Source: Arion vulgaris (lineage: Eukaryota; Mollusca; Gastropoda; Stylommatophora; Arionidae). From it: a DNA stretch of 64,000 bases. The first letter of the stretch is position 1, and each line of letters starts with the position of its first letter. Below the pieces are notes generated by a model. That model was not told the origin of the DNA, did no database searches, and worked only from the letters and a program-made list of their open reading frames with translations. Of the stretch, positions 14,101 to 22,797 are shown piece after piece. The stretch is from contig CM036765.1 in NCBI GenBank assembly GCA_020796225.1, positions 30,222,066 to 30,286,065 on the forward strand, read 5' to 3'. A program made the translations under genes and the position numbers.

Positions 14101-14201
14101 CTCATTTCTTCTCCTGGAATATAGAACTCTCGGGAATGACTTGTGTTCTCATAATCATCGTCAAAATACTTGAAGTGAATTAGAAGATCCTGTACAGACA
14201 T
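4968..14201 (-). CDS. Arrestin-domain-containing protein (alpha-arrestin-like), six coding exons
   Basis: This is the only confident protein-coding gene. The six exons (13995-14201, 12726-12902, 9962-10108, 7729-7892, 6529-6682, 4968-5186) join without disturbing the frame into 1068 nt, or 355 residues plus TAA. All five introns start GT and end AG. Residues 1-128 match the Arrestin_N fold (FYIPGE, then GLTIHFLGTATVSW). Residues 129 to about 310 match Arrestin_C, with PVPPYLP at 258-264 where family members carry a PPLPPS-like motif. Known relatives act as membrane-associated trafficking adaptors that link cargo to NEDD4-type ubiquitin ligases through C-terminal PPxY motifs. The tail here (about 310-355) has none, so ligase recruitment cannot be inferred. 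The start has a favourable context (A at -3). The 5' and 3' UTRs were not defined. The paralogue subgroup is unknown. Confidence 0.93.
5187..6528 (-). other. Intron 5 of the arrestin-domain gene
   Basis: A GT...AG intron. It contains a LINE RNase H relic (5290-5690) and a short (AAT)n run near 6508-6523. The remainder is AT-rich, with nothing recognised. Confidence 0.85.
5290..5690 (-). pseudogene. LINE RNase H domain relic (I/R1-like)
   Basis: The minus-strand frame reads VSGHMSINVNEKEGRLAGSA, the end of a LINE-encoded RNase H domain (family pattern: GH-x-GI-x-x-NE-x-AD-x-LA), then MDRSDI and STARLEELGLEIGAARK, ending SRLINQY. The diagnostic Asp is replaced. A related downstream piece lies at 15640-15900. 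Splice-site evidence places this inside intron 5, so it is not an arrestin exon. Confidence 0.75.
6529..6682 (-). CDS. Arrestin-domain gene, coding exon 5
   Basis: Completes codon 232 (Arg) and encodes residues up to 283. The acceptor TTCTTCAG ends at 6683 and the donor GTAAAT begins at 6528. It holds LLPVPPYLPDS followed by IISIKYLFQFK, matching the PPLPP-type loop and the following beta-strand of Arrestin_C. Confidence 0.92.
6683..7728 (-). other. Intron 4 of the arrestin-domain gene
   Basis: A GT...AG intron. Apart from a sense-opposed LINE 3' fragment at 7435-7665, no feature is recognised. Confidence 0.85.
7435..7665 (+). pseudogene. LINE 3'-end fragment
   Basis: One frame reads EDKIILKGMMLGRWIKERPR and then a weak LTQYQEAFKAVVM, the usual basic tail and terminal helix of a LINE ORF2. 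It is followed by a GAT-rich tail (about 7648-7662). Short and truncated at the 5' side. Confidence 0.65.
7729..7892 (-). CDS. Arrestin-domain gene, coding exon 4
   Basis: Encodes residues 178-231 plus two bases of codon 232. The acceptor AAATAG ends at 7893 and the donor GTAAGT begins at 7728. VPGDNIIIDGDISN matches the conserved Pro-Gly-(E/D)...Asn segment at the start of the arrestin C domain. Confidence 0.92.
7893..9961 (-). other. Intron 3 of the arrestin-domain gene
   Basis: A 2.1-kb AT-rich intron. Apart from a decayed SINE-1 fragment at 8030-8170, nothing is recognised. Short open frames at 8281-8601 and 8900-9207 have no domain. Confidence 0.8.
8030..8170 (-). mobile_element. SINE-1 fragment, decayed
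   Basis: Matches the SINE-1 3' body on the minus strand (CATCATTGCACTTC start, GCTCTGATCTCTTTC core) with many substitutions. Confidence 0.55.
9962..10108 (-). CDS. Arrestin-domain gene, coding exon 3
   Basis: Encodes residues 129-177. The acceptor TTATTAG ends at 10109 and the donor GTAATA begins at 9961, phase 0 at both ends. It starts VKVDCED and continues into the Lys-rich EKKMKKSRLF, the linker into the C domain. Confidence 0.9.
10245..10570 (+). mobile_element. SINE-1 copy lacking the head
   Basis: Carries the central domain (TAAAAGAACC, then GAGTAGGCTGAAATGCC) and the 3' body (GAGATCTTCC...CACACATGGTTACTCAC) in plus orientation. The tRNA head and the tetranucleotide tail are not evident. 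Confidence 0.7.
11425..11570 (+). mobile_element. SINE-5-type fragment
   Basis: Shares TGTTTGTTGGCC, TGATATAACCAAAA and GTGCCTC blocks with 60680-60765. It ends in CCTACATAACAAACAAACAA, also seen at about 61030-61050. This is the 3' part of a dispersed repeat. Confidence 0.55.
12726..12902 (-). CDS. Arrestin-domain gene, coding exon 2
   Basis: Encodes residues 70-128. The acceptor CATACAG ends at 12903 and the donor GTAAGT begins at 12725; both junctions are phase 0. It carries the second half of the N domain: FGFKYQLPSDIPSTFNG followed by YGQVTYLAK, the usual Phe-x-Phe-x-Leu-Pro...Pro-Ser-x-Phe pattern of alpha-arrestins. Confidence 0.93.
13078..13190 (+). pseudogene. LINE-A 3' end fragment
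   Basis: About 110 bp matching the last codons and 3' tail of the LINE at 1-1138 (ATCGACGAAGTGGG, then CAACGTCCTAT and ACACACCTTGATGA). Confidence 0.75.
13255..13400 (+). pseudogene. LINE-C 3' end fragment
   Basis: Matches the C-terminus and 3' end of the LINE at 39310-39760 (GTCTCAGTTCCATGGAGGA, then GGTATGGAGAAATTG and TAACAAATAACGGTAC) and ends in (TTA)n. Confidence 0.75.
13995..14201 (-). CDS. Arrestin-domain gene, coding exon 1
   Basis: Encodes residues 1-69, from ATG at 14201-14199 to Arg before the donor GTGAGT (13994-13989), phase 0. It contains the first beta-strands of the arrestin N domain: FYIPGEEMRG and IRGLTIHFLGTATVSW. The open frame runs on to 13962, but that extension is intronic because the strong donor lies at 13994. 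Confidence 0.93.
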
Positions 14202-14227
14202 TGTTTATTCTATTGTGCTTGTTTAGA

Positions 14228-14305
14228 CTTGTGTATCAATATTTACTGGAACATCACACTTGTTAGCTTGTGTATCAATATTTACTGGAACATCACACTT
14301 GCTTG
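14228..14305. repeat. 39-bp direct duplication upstream of the arrestin-gene start
   Basis: Two almost identical 39-bp units begin at 14228 and 14267, 27 bp before the start codon on the gene strand. They lie in the 5' UTR or at an upstream intron edge. Confidence 0.85.
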
Positions 14306-14368
14306 TTTAAATTTCTGGGAAAAAAACAATAAATGTATAAGAGTATATATATATAACTAGTATATGAT

Positions 14369-14515
14369 TATAGAACCATTATCATGCACTTCGGTGAGTA
14401 ACCATGTGTGCTCCGATCTCTTTCTTACAAAGGAAGATCTCAGCTGCAGTGTATGAACTCCGTAGCACCGGCGAGGGTCTCTGATGTAATTTTGAAGATG
14501 GTGAAGATATGTTTA
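14369..14515 (-). mobile_element. SINE-1 3' half
   Basis: Minus-strand copy of the SINE-1 3' body (GTGTGCTCCGATCTCTTTC...GTAGCACCGGCGAGG on plus). Truncated. Confidence 0.75.
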
Positions 14516-14924
14516 TATAACTCGTATATATTTCCATATGTGGAATACAACATTACGCAAAAGCACAGAATCTTTTGAAAAGAGACTTAGCGTTGAGCTG
14601 AAAGACAAGAAAGTCAAACGAAAACCCAGAAATTGTCACAGTAAAACACTTGCCAATTGACCGTCTGTAAAGATGTAAAAGGCTATATATATATATATAT
14701 ATGACAGATTTTACTGACAGATACTAAGATAGATTTTGCAGTCGCTAGTCTTCGTATCAATAATAGTGTACTCTAGTCGTTGATACAAGGTATGCTACAA
14801 TAAGAGAATAAATCTGTTGATCCAACAAGAATGAAAATAGTGGAGAAAAATGGATAAGAAACAATAAGAATATGTATACTTTGTTCGTCACCAATAATTA
14901 CCATCATTATGAAGGTTAATAGAA
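14516..14924. other. Intergenic, (TA)n only
   Basis: A short (AT)n run occurs at about 14684-14702. No gene or recognised repeat otherwise. Confidence 0.5.
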
Positions 14925-15170
14925 TATGACTAGTACATATTGAACGAAGGGCAGAGAATAGAGAGCTTAAAATTGCATATACAAAAAAGTAAAGAGGGGA
15001 AAATACAAGCTAGACCAAGAAAACAATGAAGAGATAACTTTGAAGTAGACCTATACATATTGGGAGTAAACAATTGAGAACAGTAGGATAAGAACAGAGA
15101 TTAATAGATGCGGTGATATCTGCAGCAATGGGAATCCAACGCTTGTCAAGCTGAAGAAGAAAGCGATAAA
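14925..15170 (+). pseudogene. Probable LINE 3' fragment, heavily decayed
   Basis: Scattered codons read like a LINE C-terminus (a Lys/Arg-rich GRPRR-like region near 15010, then AVISAAMGIQRL near 15115). No single frame is open. Assigned by resemblance only. Confidence 0.45.
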
Positions 15171-15424
15171 GATAATATTTCTAGAATGATTTTCATATAG
15201 AGTCTGTTCATTATAATGTAGTAGTATTATTATTTTTGTTAGTCACAGTATTATTATTACACACTACTGGTAAACATTATAAGGTAAACTTCTACTTTAC
15301 ACATTTCTAACATACGTATATAACATACATGTCATACATTATGCACTAACGATATAGCATTGTACTTATCAGTATTTACTCCATTTTTTGACAGACGCCG
15401 AATAGGTAAAATTCATTATAGTCA

Positions 15425-15620
15425 AATAATTAAAAATAAAATTCCTACAAAAATAGCTTCACCATCTTCAAAATTATATCGGGACCCTCGCGGTGCTGCG
15501 GAGTTCATGCACTGCAGCTGAGATCTTCCTGTGTAAGAAAGAGATCGGAGCACACATGGCTACTCATCAAAGTGCAATGATGATGGCCCTATCAATCAAT
15601 CAATCAATCAATTAACATGA
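15425..15620 (+). mobile_element. SINE-1 3' half with AATC tail
   Basis: Plus-strand SINE-1 body ending in a run of AATC units at about 15593-15615, which shows the tetranucleotide tail of the family clearly. Confidence 0.8.
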
Positions 15621-15639
15621 TAATCCAGCATCCTTTAGT

Positions 15640-15900
15640 TCTTCGAGACTTCGTCTCCAGGTATTCAATTCAATTTCAGTTGGAATATCTTCATTTCAAG
15701 CATGACATATCCATAAGTGAACCAATCTCCTTCGCAATATCTCCAACAGCGTCCAGCGACTAGCCGTACTAGTTTCATGTTGATTGATGAGCCTACTCAT
15801 ACTCTTGTTGTGTAGTTCTTTTCTGGCCACTACAATCTTCAATCTTAGCTCTTGCAATCTAGCAGTTGACGCGCAGCCACAAGTGCAGTAAATAAACTGG
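15640..15900 (-). pseudogene. LINE RNase-H-adjacent relic (I/R1-like)
   Basis: The minus frame reads STARLQELRLKI, ARKELHNKSMSRLINQHET and SRWTLLEILRRR, ending HLWICHA. It parallels the relic at 5290-5690 and the segment that follows RNase H in I/R1-like LINEs. Confidence 0.7.
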
Positions 15901-15907
15901 ACAACGC

Positions 15908-16030
15908 TGTACAAGGGTCAGTGAGCTGGCACTCACCAAGACCCTACTACACCTCCACGTGGTGGCCATGAAAACAGAATACCGAACTGTAGTCTGGCTA
16001 AGCGGGTGAAGGGAAGCTACTCTGATATAG
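15908..16030 (+). repeat. Recurrent module GTGAGCTGGCACT
   Basis: A block of about 120 bp containing GTGAGCTGGCACT, CCAAGACCCTACT and GTCTGGCTAAG, seen again at 29862-29985 (plus) and about 34000-34135 (minus). Here it directly precedes a LINE RNase-H tail, so it may be part of that LINE or a separate small repeat. Confidence 0.65.
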
Positions 16031-16440
16031 ATAGGAATGTAAGTACAGTCACGATTGCTATGAAATCTAATGTCCCAAACTCATCCTGGATATTAGACAT
16101 AAAAAAGCTATCATGGACATTTAGAAAAGAACCTAAACCATCAACGATTTACTACCACACACTTGACAGACAAGGACAGACTATTATCTTCCGACTCAGG
16201 ATAGGTCATAACAGACTAAACAAACACCTACACAGGCTGCGATTGTCCCCAACCCCACTGTGCTCCTGTGAACAAACCACAGAACATGTCTTGCAAGACT
16301 GTCCCCTGTATGTCCTCCCAAGAAAGAAATGCTGGCCCTACAACACAACACTACATTCAAAACTACATGGCACTAGAGATGAGCTCCAGACAACAGTCGA
16401 TTTCATCATAAGAACGCGTCTAACGGTATAATCATCAAAA
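16031..16440 (+). pseudogene. LINE C-terminal segment with CCHC-type finger
   Basis: The frame encodes IIFRLRIGHNRLNKHLHRL, then CSCEQTTEHVLQDCP and TTVDFIIRT. This is the region after RNase H in I/R1-like LINEs, including the Cys-x-Cys...His...Cys zinc-binding stretch. It is open to its natural stop at 16431 and truncated upstream. Confidence 0.8.
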
Positions 16441-16589
16441 ATGCGATCGCAAAGAAGAAGAAGGACATAAAATCAGCTTTCAGTCCAATAAATCAGAGTT
16501 AGTTCTTCACTGGATACCAAATAACTATGGTATTCCAGGAAATGAAAAGGATGACAAGGTGACAATCGCTGGCTGTATCCTAACACAAC

Positions 16590-16990
16590 ATCACCCAACA
16601 TAAAGCTTTACAGAAGCAAAGACTCCCTGAAACAATCCAGAAAAATGATGTGGAGAAAAACAAATGGAGGATACAACCCAGGGCACGACAATATAAATAC
16701 ATTAAACAGAAAAGCTCAGACCACAGTCTTCAGACTTAGAACTGGACACTGCGGTCTCAGAGCACACCTTCATAGAATAGGTCTCTGAGACTCAGTTGCC
16801 TGTACCTATGGAGCCCCAAAGCAGTCCCCATAGCACATCCTGCAAAACTTTCCAGTCTTGAGCAGCTGCTGACCGGAAATCTGGCCAATAAAAACAACTT
16901 TTCAGAACAAACTATGGGGGACCGATGAAGACCTCAAGCGCATCGTCTTGTTTATGACAAATACCGGAGTAGTCGCACAGCAGAAGTTGG
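16590..16990 (+). pseudogene. Second LINE C-terminal segment
   Basis: The translation reads TTVFRLRTGHCGLRAHLHRI, then a finger remnant, NKLWGTDEDLKRIVLF and TGVVAQQ, interrupted by stops. The same type occurs on minus at 42022-42345 and 41172-41330. It lies in tandem with the 16031-16440 piece. Confidence 0.7.
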
Positions 16991-17019
16991 ATGCAGAAGA
17001 AGAAGTATTTATCTTCAAT

Positions 17020-17390
17020 TCTTCAGCGTGTAATGATCGACTCTACCTTCCATACTTCACGGTGTATGTATCGACTCTACCTTCCATACATACGGTGTAA
17101 GTATTCTACCGCAATACTTCAGGGGGTACGATCGACACCTTCCATACTCTCGTTGTTTATGACACAATACCGGAGTAAATCGACCAGCATATACAATGTA
17201 ATGAGTCAATACCAAGAGAGAAGTATTTATCTTACATTGCATACTTCACGTGTAATATCGACTCTACCTTCCATACATCACGGGTATGTTCACTCTACCT
17301 TCAATACTTCACAGTGTAAGTATCGACTCTACCTTCAATACTTCACAGTGTAGACGACTCTACCTTCAATACTTCAATGTGTAGGCAGCA
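17020..17390. repeat. Minisatellite, about 33-bp imperfect unit
   Basis: Roughly ten imperfect copies of a unit containing TCGACTCTACCTTC, ATACTTCAC and GTGTA. The 120-codon frame over it is repeat-derived and not a gene. Confidence 0.85.
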
Positions 17391-17694
17391 AACAAAACAC
17401 AAGTCAAGATGACAGACATTTCCCATGATGTCAAACATAATATATCAAACAGTTTGATTTTCTAACCGTTGTTAAATAAATAGTAACACCGCATAAATTG
17501 TATATTACCTTTCAAATGAATGACAAGTGTTTATTCAAATCTAACACGCAAAGAAATTATCAACACAGAACGGGACGTATTGCACAGTTGGAGAACGACA
17601 CGATAGTTGCTATATGCACTAAATAAATGTAATAATGGAACACCATATTTTATACTGTCTTATCCCGCACACTTACAAATTTAACCTTATCCCG
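17391..17694. other. Intergenic, nothing recognised
   Basis: AT-rich sequence with no gene, tRNA or repeat family identified. Confidence 0.5.
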
Positions 17695-17965
17695 CCATCG
17701 TTTCAAATTATTAAATACTACAAGTGCCGGGGCTCGCAAGGGAGCAAAGAATAGTAACACTGCAACCTACAAGGCATCTCGTAAGAGGTAACTGAGGTGG
17801 GGGACTACAGTGAAGCTACCTAGTAAATAAAAAGCATCGCAGAAATCGGATGTGCTGACCTACTTGTGGGTGCATAACTGGCACAATATACAATCGCTCT
17901 TAGGCTCGGATCACATACAAATCACAAAGAGTGGTTAACAAGTGATCGAAATGGAGCGTTTGAAG
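17695..17965 (+). mobile_element. SINE-3 copy
   Basis: Plus-oriented copy of a dispersed element with the core TCGTAAGAGG, CAAAGAATAGTAACACTGC upstream of it, and an AAGAAGAAATAGAAGAA tail. Other copies (minus) are at 32405, 42995, 44105 and 46940. The core resembles a GTCGTAAGAGGCGACT block that I recall from several invertebrate SINEs; I have not verified this. Confidence 0.7.
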
Positions 17966-18314
17966 AAGAAATAGAAGAATATTAAATACATAACTGCAAG
18001 TATGTATTTTTGCATCTGACCACAGTATAATGTTCCCGCCAATTGCAAGGTAAAGGAAAATTTTAACACATTCATTTAATTTATCACCTGAAATATACAA
18101 AATTAAGGTGAAATTGCGATCAACAATAAACAAAAATAAACAGTTTTATAAAAGTGCAGGAACAAACAAAGTCAACAAAAAGTTGTTAATCCGCTGAAAT
18201 CGACTGCTTTGAAAGCACAACTGGCGAATTTAACTGTATAGTTAATATTCACAGGAACGGAAATTTTGGATAACCAGACCCACTTGTCATGAAAAGACCA
18301 GCCATTTCTTTTGT
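17966..18314. other. Intergenic, nothing recognised
   Basis: No coding or repeat signal seen. Confidence 0.45.
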
Positions 18315-18364
18315 TTAACCACGATCTTCTCTATAAGGTCTTATAGAGAAGGTCGTGGTTTAAC
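18315..18364. repeat. Near-perfect palindrome, about 23-bp arms
   Basis: The arms TTAACCACGATCTTC...ATAAG and CTTAT...GAAGGTCGTGGTTTAA pair with one substitution and one inserted T, around a 2-base spacer at 18338-18339. It could form a tight hairpin or cruciform. I see no associated gene. Confidence 0.9.
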
Positions 18365-18637
18365 CCTTGAACTCCGTAATTTGTTTATATCTTCGGGAAC
18401 ATTCGTACTGCAATGCACACTGAAATAATCCAGTACACTGGCTATGGGTCATCTTAACAAAACCTGTGAGCCATTACATCTGCTCAGAAGGGCGAAGAGG
18501 TTACGGTTTTCTTTTTGTATGTAATGCAAATACAAAAGTTAGAACGAATTATGGCATCGGGAAAGATTACTGTAAAGGGCAAGAAAAGAGAATACTGAAC
18601 AGCTCTCTGTTAGTGTCAGCAAGCGAAATAGACAGCA

Positions 18638-18770
18638 GAGCATGTTCTGCAAGACTGTCCTTTCCTGTGTGAACTGAGAAGCGACATGTGGCTACAACAA
18701 GTCGCCCTAAAAGTAAACTTTGGAGAACCTGACAGATCTGAAGATGACAGCCCGGTTTTTTGTCCACAGT
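18638..18770 (+). pseudogene. LINE C-terminal finger fragment
   Basis: The frame reads EHVLQDCPFLCELRSDMW, matching the zinc-finger stretch of RNase-H LINEs (compare 16040-16431), then diverges. Confidence 0.65.
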
Positions 18771-19261
18771 AAATTGCCATGACCAGAGATCGATGAAGGA
18801 GAACAAGAACAGCCTAATGGAAGAAACCCAAAACAACGGAGTTGATTGACAAGGGTGGGAGAAGAGGGGTTTTGGAGACGCATGTTATACAAAGTCAGCA
18901 AGCATGGCATCGAATGATAATAGTTGTGTTAAGTTTATTTACTATCCGCAAGAAGGTTGAGCCTGCACTCGTATCTCATTTGCCAGTTACTTCAGCTTGA
19001 ACTGGTGATGTCATGAAGACTTAGTCCTAGCAACACATTTCAGGGAGGTTGTTTTATCGACGTTTTCTTTCTAATCGACGATGATTATCTGACTCAATGA
19101 GCTGTTGCATTCAATGCTGCAAACTGCTAAATCTTATACCTGGGAGACATTTAACGAAACCCTACAACATTGAAGGCGAACTGAAGATTAAAAGGTAAAT
19201 TCATCCTAGCGGACAAGCATTCAGCAGGCTTCACCGCATAGTCGATTTTTCTCGAACCAGA
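18771..19261. other. Intergenic, nothing recognised
   Basis: No supported feature. The minus-strand open frames at 18567-18910 lack domains. Confidence 0.45.
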
Positions 19262-19800
19262 CGAATCCTATTACTTAGTTAGTTGGGTTTATTCCCTTTA
19301 GACCCAAAGGCGGCACATAGGCAGAGGTTTTAGATCTCCATGTGATACGGTTCTTTGCTAGGAGTTGGAGATCTTGTATGGTTTTACATCCCAATAGTTT
19401 ACTTTCTTGTTGGATGGTTCTTCGAAGAGTGGTCTTTGGTCTTCCACGTTTTTTTTTCCCAACTGGTGACCACATAAGGACTTGCCGATTTAGTCTTTTT
19501 CGTCTGATCTAAGAACATGACCTAAATATTTCCAACTTTGTTTCCTTATAATATTTGATACAGGTTGTTGGTGTGTTCTATCTTTCACTGTGTTGTTAGA
19601 AACGAAATCACTCCATTTGACTTTTAATAATTTTCGTAGACATTTATTCTCAAAGCTGTCCAGTTTTTATCCATTTTCTTTGTTGATTTCCCAAATTTCA
19701 CAACTGTAGGTCAGTACAGGAATACACATGACCTAAATAATTTAACTTTTGCATATACTAAGGTCTTGAGATTGCCAGATATTTTGTTAATTTAGTGAAG
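19262..19800 (-). pseudogene. LINE-D C-terminal half
   Basis: The minus translation gives LTYSCEIWEIN, ENKCLRKLLK, SWKYLGHVLR and, at the end, GKKKRGRPKTTLRRTIQQE and LLAKNRITWR: the thumb and basic tail of a LINE RT. Frameshifts separate the pieces. A TTAGTTAG repeat at the plus-side left edge is its (CTAA)n 3' tail. The same family is at 57940-58180 (plus). Confidence 0.85.
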
Positions 19801-20264
19801 CACTATACCTTTGCACCAGAGACGAACACAGAACCTCTTCTACGAGAGACGAGCATCCAACCATGTGTTAATTCATGCTCAAAATATTTCTATAATACAT
19901 CCGACTATGGGTTAATGCATGAAAACAGAAACACAACTACACGCGATCATATTTCATACATGTATATAAAAGAACCTACATATTCTATATTGTGAGTAAA
20001 TTCAATGATCACGTGGGTGAATGACGTCATAGGGACACCCGCCAAATGATTCAGGAATCCACCTATTAAACGTGTGACTCATACAGGGAATTTCGACACG
20101 AAGGTGCTTCAAGAAAAATGATTCACTTTGGCCAGAATGACCAAATCTGATCATTCAACTTTCTCTTCCTCAATCAATCATGGCCATGCTTGGTGGGGAA
20201 GGCGATGGTGTCTCTCCACAACTCTCTCTCTCTCTCTGCTACTGTGAATCAGTTCTGACGTCGA

Positions 20265-20480
20265 TTTTCAGGTCTCTGGAAAATCATCATGCATCCCTCC
20301 CTTTCTCTGTCCATGGGATTTTCAGAATTCTTCTATAAAACCATATTTCTTTAGCTTCTATTGATCTTATTGATTGTTTGTTCATTGTCCATAATTCACT
20401 ACCATATAAGTATTGGTTCAATATAACACTGAAGTATATCGTAATTATAATATTAATGTTTTACCTCTGAAGTCGGAGAA
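20265..20480 (-). pseudogene. LINE RT C-terminal fragment (inside duplication copy 1)
   Basis: Minus-strand equivalent of the frame at 53712-53894: YGSELWTMNKQSIRSLE, then FYRRILKIPWTE. This is the thumb-domain end of a LINE RT. Confidence 0.75.
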
Positions 20481-20727
20481 AGGGTCTGTGTGGCGGGGGA
20501 CACTGATAATAAAGAAAGCAGGTAATCACGCAAAATCAGACAGAAGCGCCCTACTAGAGCCTTGATTACGCCTGAATTCATAGCAGATGAACGCAAGAAG
20601 AATAAGAATAATCCGAATGTAACTTTCATGCATCTATATTTGAATATAATTCTTGTATGTGTCATTGTATCCGATTAGTAGTTGGTTGCTATGACATGTT
20701 TTTATTATAACAGTACATCGTTTTCTG

Positions 20728-20731
20728 TGTC
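20728..20731. repeat. Target-site duplication TGTC (left)
   Basis: TGTC abuts the 5' LTR and recurs directly after the 3' LTR (27427-27430). The uninterrupted paralogue at 53402-53405 has a single copy (GACA on plus). Confidence 0.92.
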
Positions 20732-21103
20732 TGTAATAGTGTTCGTGGGTGAGAAGGACAAAAATGTATCAAATTCCAATAGGCCACAGATAAACAAGTC
20801 AAAAGTTCAAAAGTTTAATTAAGTAGGGCGACTCTATGAAGCTGTTTAACAATGCAACGGCTAGGTTTCCCCAAAATAAATTAGGCAGACTAGCCATTAT
20901 GGAAATACTACATGAATTTCCGAAAGATAAGTAGGTTGACCTGATTGTTAAAGACTGAGATTGGAAATTAGGCAGGGATGCCGGACAGATTTATGGACGA
21001 TTTCTCAAGAAGATAGACACCGGTAGAGTCAGTAATCATTAGTATGATAATGAAACGAAATGGATATATTTTGGGGCAAGACAAAGGTGGGTTTTTGGTC
21101 CCA

Positions 21104-21112
21104 TATAAATAG
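21104..21112 (+). promoter_or_regulatory. TATA-like box in the 5' LTR
   Basis: TATAAATAG, conserved in the 3' LTR at 26328-26336. Probable core promoter of the element. Confidence 0.6.
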
Positions 21113-22110
21113 ACGGTGACGAAAATTCAGGGAAGAGCAAGAGAAGAGAAACAGGGAGAGAAAGCGAGAGAAGAGACGTGCAGAACGGAGAGAAATTTGC
21201 AGAGCTCGCAAAGGGCAGACGGAATGGCCCAGTGCTGCGTTGGAAGAGACTGAAATTGAGTTCGAATATGAGTACTGACACTCCGACACAGCGATAGGAC
21301 ACATAGAGAGAGAAACAACTTAGCAGAAAGACTTGCAGAAAGACTTTAGAACCGGATAGAGATTTGCGACATGGAAAGTCTTGCAAAACTCCCAAAAAGG
21401 GCAGACGGAATGGCCCAGTGTGCTGAGTTGAAGAGACGACCAACGCTGACTTCGGGTATGTGAGTATAACTAGACATGTGTAGTGTGGACAGCAGATTCA
21501 TAAATAGATCCACACAGCAGAGTAGCCACGATCAGACCTATAGACAAATATGATAGAGAATAGAAGTAGCATCTTATAGAGACAGACAGCACTAGAGAAA
21601 GCCTTACCTGTTCAACTGGAAATATATATCTTCTAAATTGCCATTTGTAGAAAAGTGACCAAGTTATCAGAGCCTCGTTTTACAGATATGATCTTAATGT
21701 ATAAAAGCAAACTTTCATCAAGAGACAGAAAATAGACACTTTGAAGAAATATATATCTTTGAAGTCACAAGTAACAGACCCATGGAACACTCAACGGAAC
21801 GGCTGTTCCACAGAAAACTATTAACATTTTAAAATAGACAGAGGCATTCTAAGGACTTCAGACTAACCTGTACAATACAATTATGTGATGAACTTGATAG
21901 CGATTCAATAGAGTGTAGGACTTGAATAGTGAAGATTTGTGCTTATATAATCAAGTGGTTATAGTTTAGCATTTATATTGTAAGGTGATATATCATTTTC
22001 AGAGTGAGGTAATCATGATGGGACTATATTGTATGTTATATATATAGGTATGAATATGATATATGTGTTGTAGATGTAAAGGTGCATATATAGGTGAAAT
22101 ATATGCATAT

Positions 22111-22116
22111 AATAAA
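22111..22116 (+). promoter_or_regulatory. AATAAA signal in the 5' LTR
   Basis: AATAAA about 95 bp before the LTR end, conserved at 27329-27334 in the 3' LTR, where it would serve polyadenylation of the element's transcript. Confidence 0.6.
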
Positions 22117-22208
22117 GATTGAAATACAGAATTGGTTTCATATATTTATATGAAAGGTTAATTACGGCGTGATTAAAATAATTAGCGGACAGAGAGAGAT
22201 CGCTCACA

Positions 22209-22797
22209 AATGATGCCGTCGTAGACCAGGATATCGAAACACCTGGGATGATTGCTAGCCACTATACAAGACGTAGCACGAGCCATTGTTTCGAGCCTAA
22301 AATGACCGCTTTTGGGGTCGATGCGATATTTCAAAAGATAGTAGAAGTGAAGATTTTTGAAGGTACAAAGAGCACTATTTTGGAGGGTACATTTTTTTAG
22401 GAAGTGGTATCTGTCAAGTCAACTAACCTGTAGTCAACGCAGGTAGATTTATGACGGTGATTAAGGAAGGTCTAGTAGAAGTTGGAGATACAACAAGATA
22501 CCTATAGAAATTTTGTCCTGTGGGGCGGAAGGAGAAAGAGCAGCTCAGGTATTTTACAAATTGTTAAAAGTTGTAATAAAATTGGAAAGGAAGAGTGGGG
22601 TAGTGTTTATTTTATGGTAGATTGTTTGTAGAAATTGGAAGTTATTTCAGATATTAAAATAGTTAAGAATTGTAGCCTGTTGGTTGTTAATGACAAATTG
22701 TTGAAGATCATTAATAACATTGATATTTGCTGCCGACCTTGTAATTACTTTCACAGTATAACAACTTGCTTTTGATTTCAGCTTTGAACTTTACAAG
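22209..22797 (+). other. Leader region of the LTR element
   Basis: 590 bp between the 5' LTR and the first Gag-like frame. A primer-binding site should sit next to the LTR. The sequence there (TGATGCCGTCGTAG, two bases in) does not start with TGG and I cannot assign a tRNA; there is a partial likeness to tRNA-His-type sites. Confidence 0.5.

Larger units (their letters stand above)
19806..20731. repeat. Inverted segmental duplication, copy 1, left part
   Basis: Reverse-complements 53402-54329 nearly base for base. Together with 27431-28145 it forms one host segment of about 1.65 kb, split by the LTR retroelement at 20732-27426. The left breakpoint (19806) falls inside a SINE-1 head, just before its B box. 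Confidence 0.92.
20732..22208 (+). repeat. 5' LTR (1477 bp)
   Basis: Begins TGTAATAGTGTTCGTGGG and ends GATCGCTCACA. The match to 25957-27426 continues throughout, with scattered indels and substitutions. It contains an internal imperfect duplication around GCAGACGGAATGGCCCAGTG (about 21215 and 21400). Confidence 0.93.

Noticed and set aside
17900..18133. 77-codon minus frame as a gene
   Set aside because: Overlaps a SINE-3 copy; no domain, no splice context.
21029..21443. Minus-strand frames of 91-134 codons in the 5' LTR (and 26253-26542 in the 3' LTR)
   Set aside because: They are antisense to the element, Ser/Leu/Phe-rich, and arise from a purine-rich plus strand. No domain.
22209..22230. 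tRNA primer-binding site next to the 5' LTR
   Set aside because: No TGG start and no convincing complement to a tRNA 3' end; only a partial likeness to tRNA-His-type sites.
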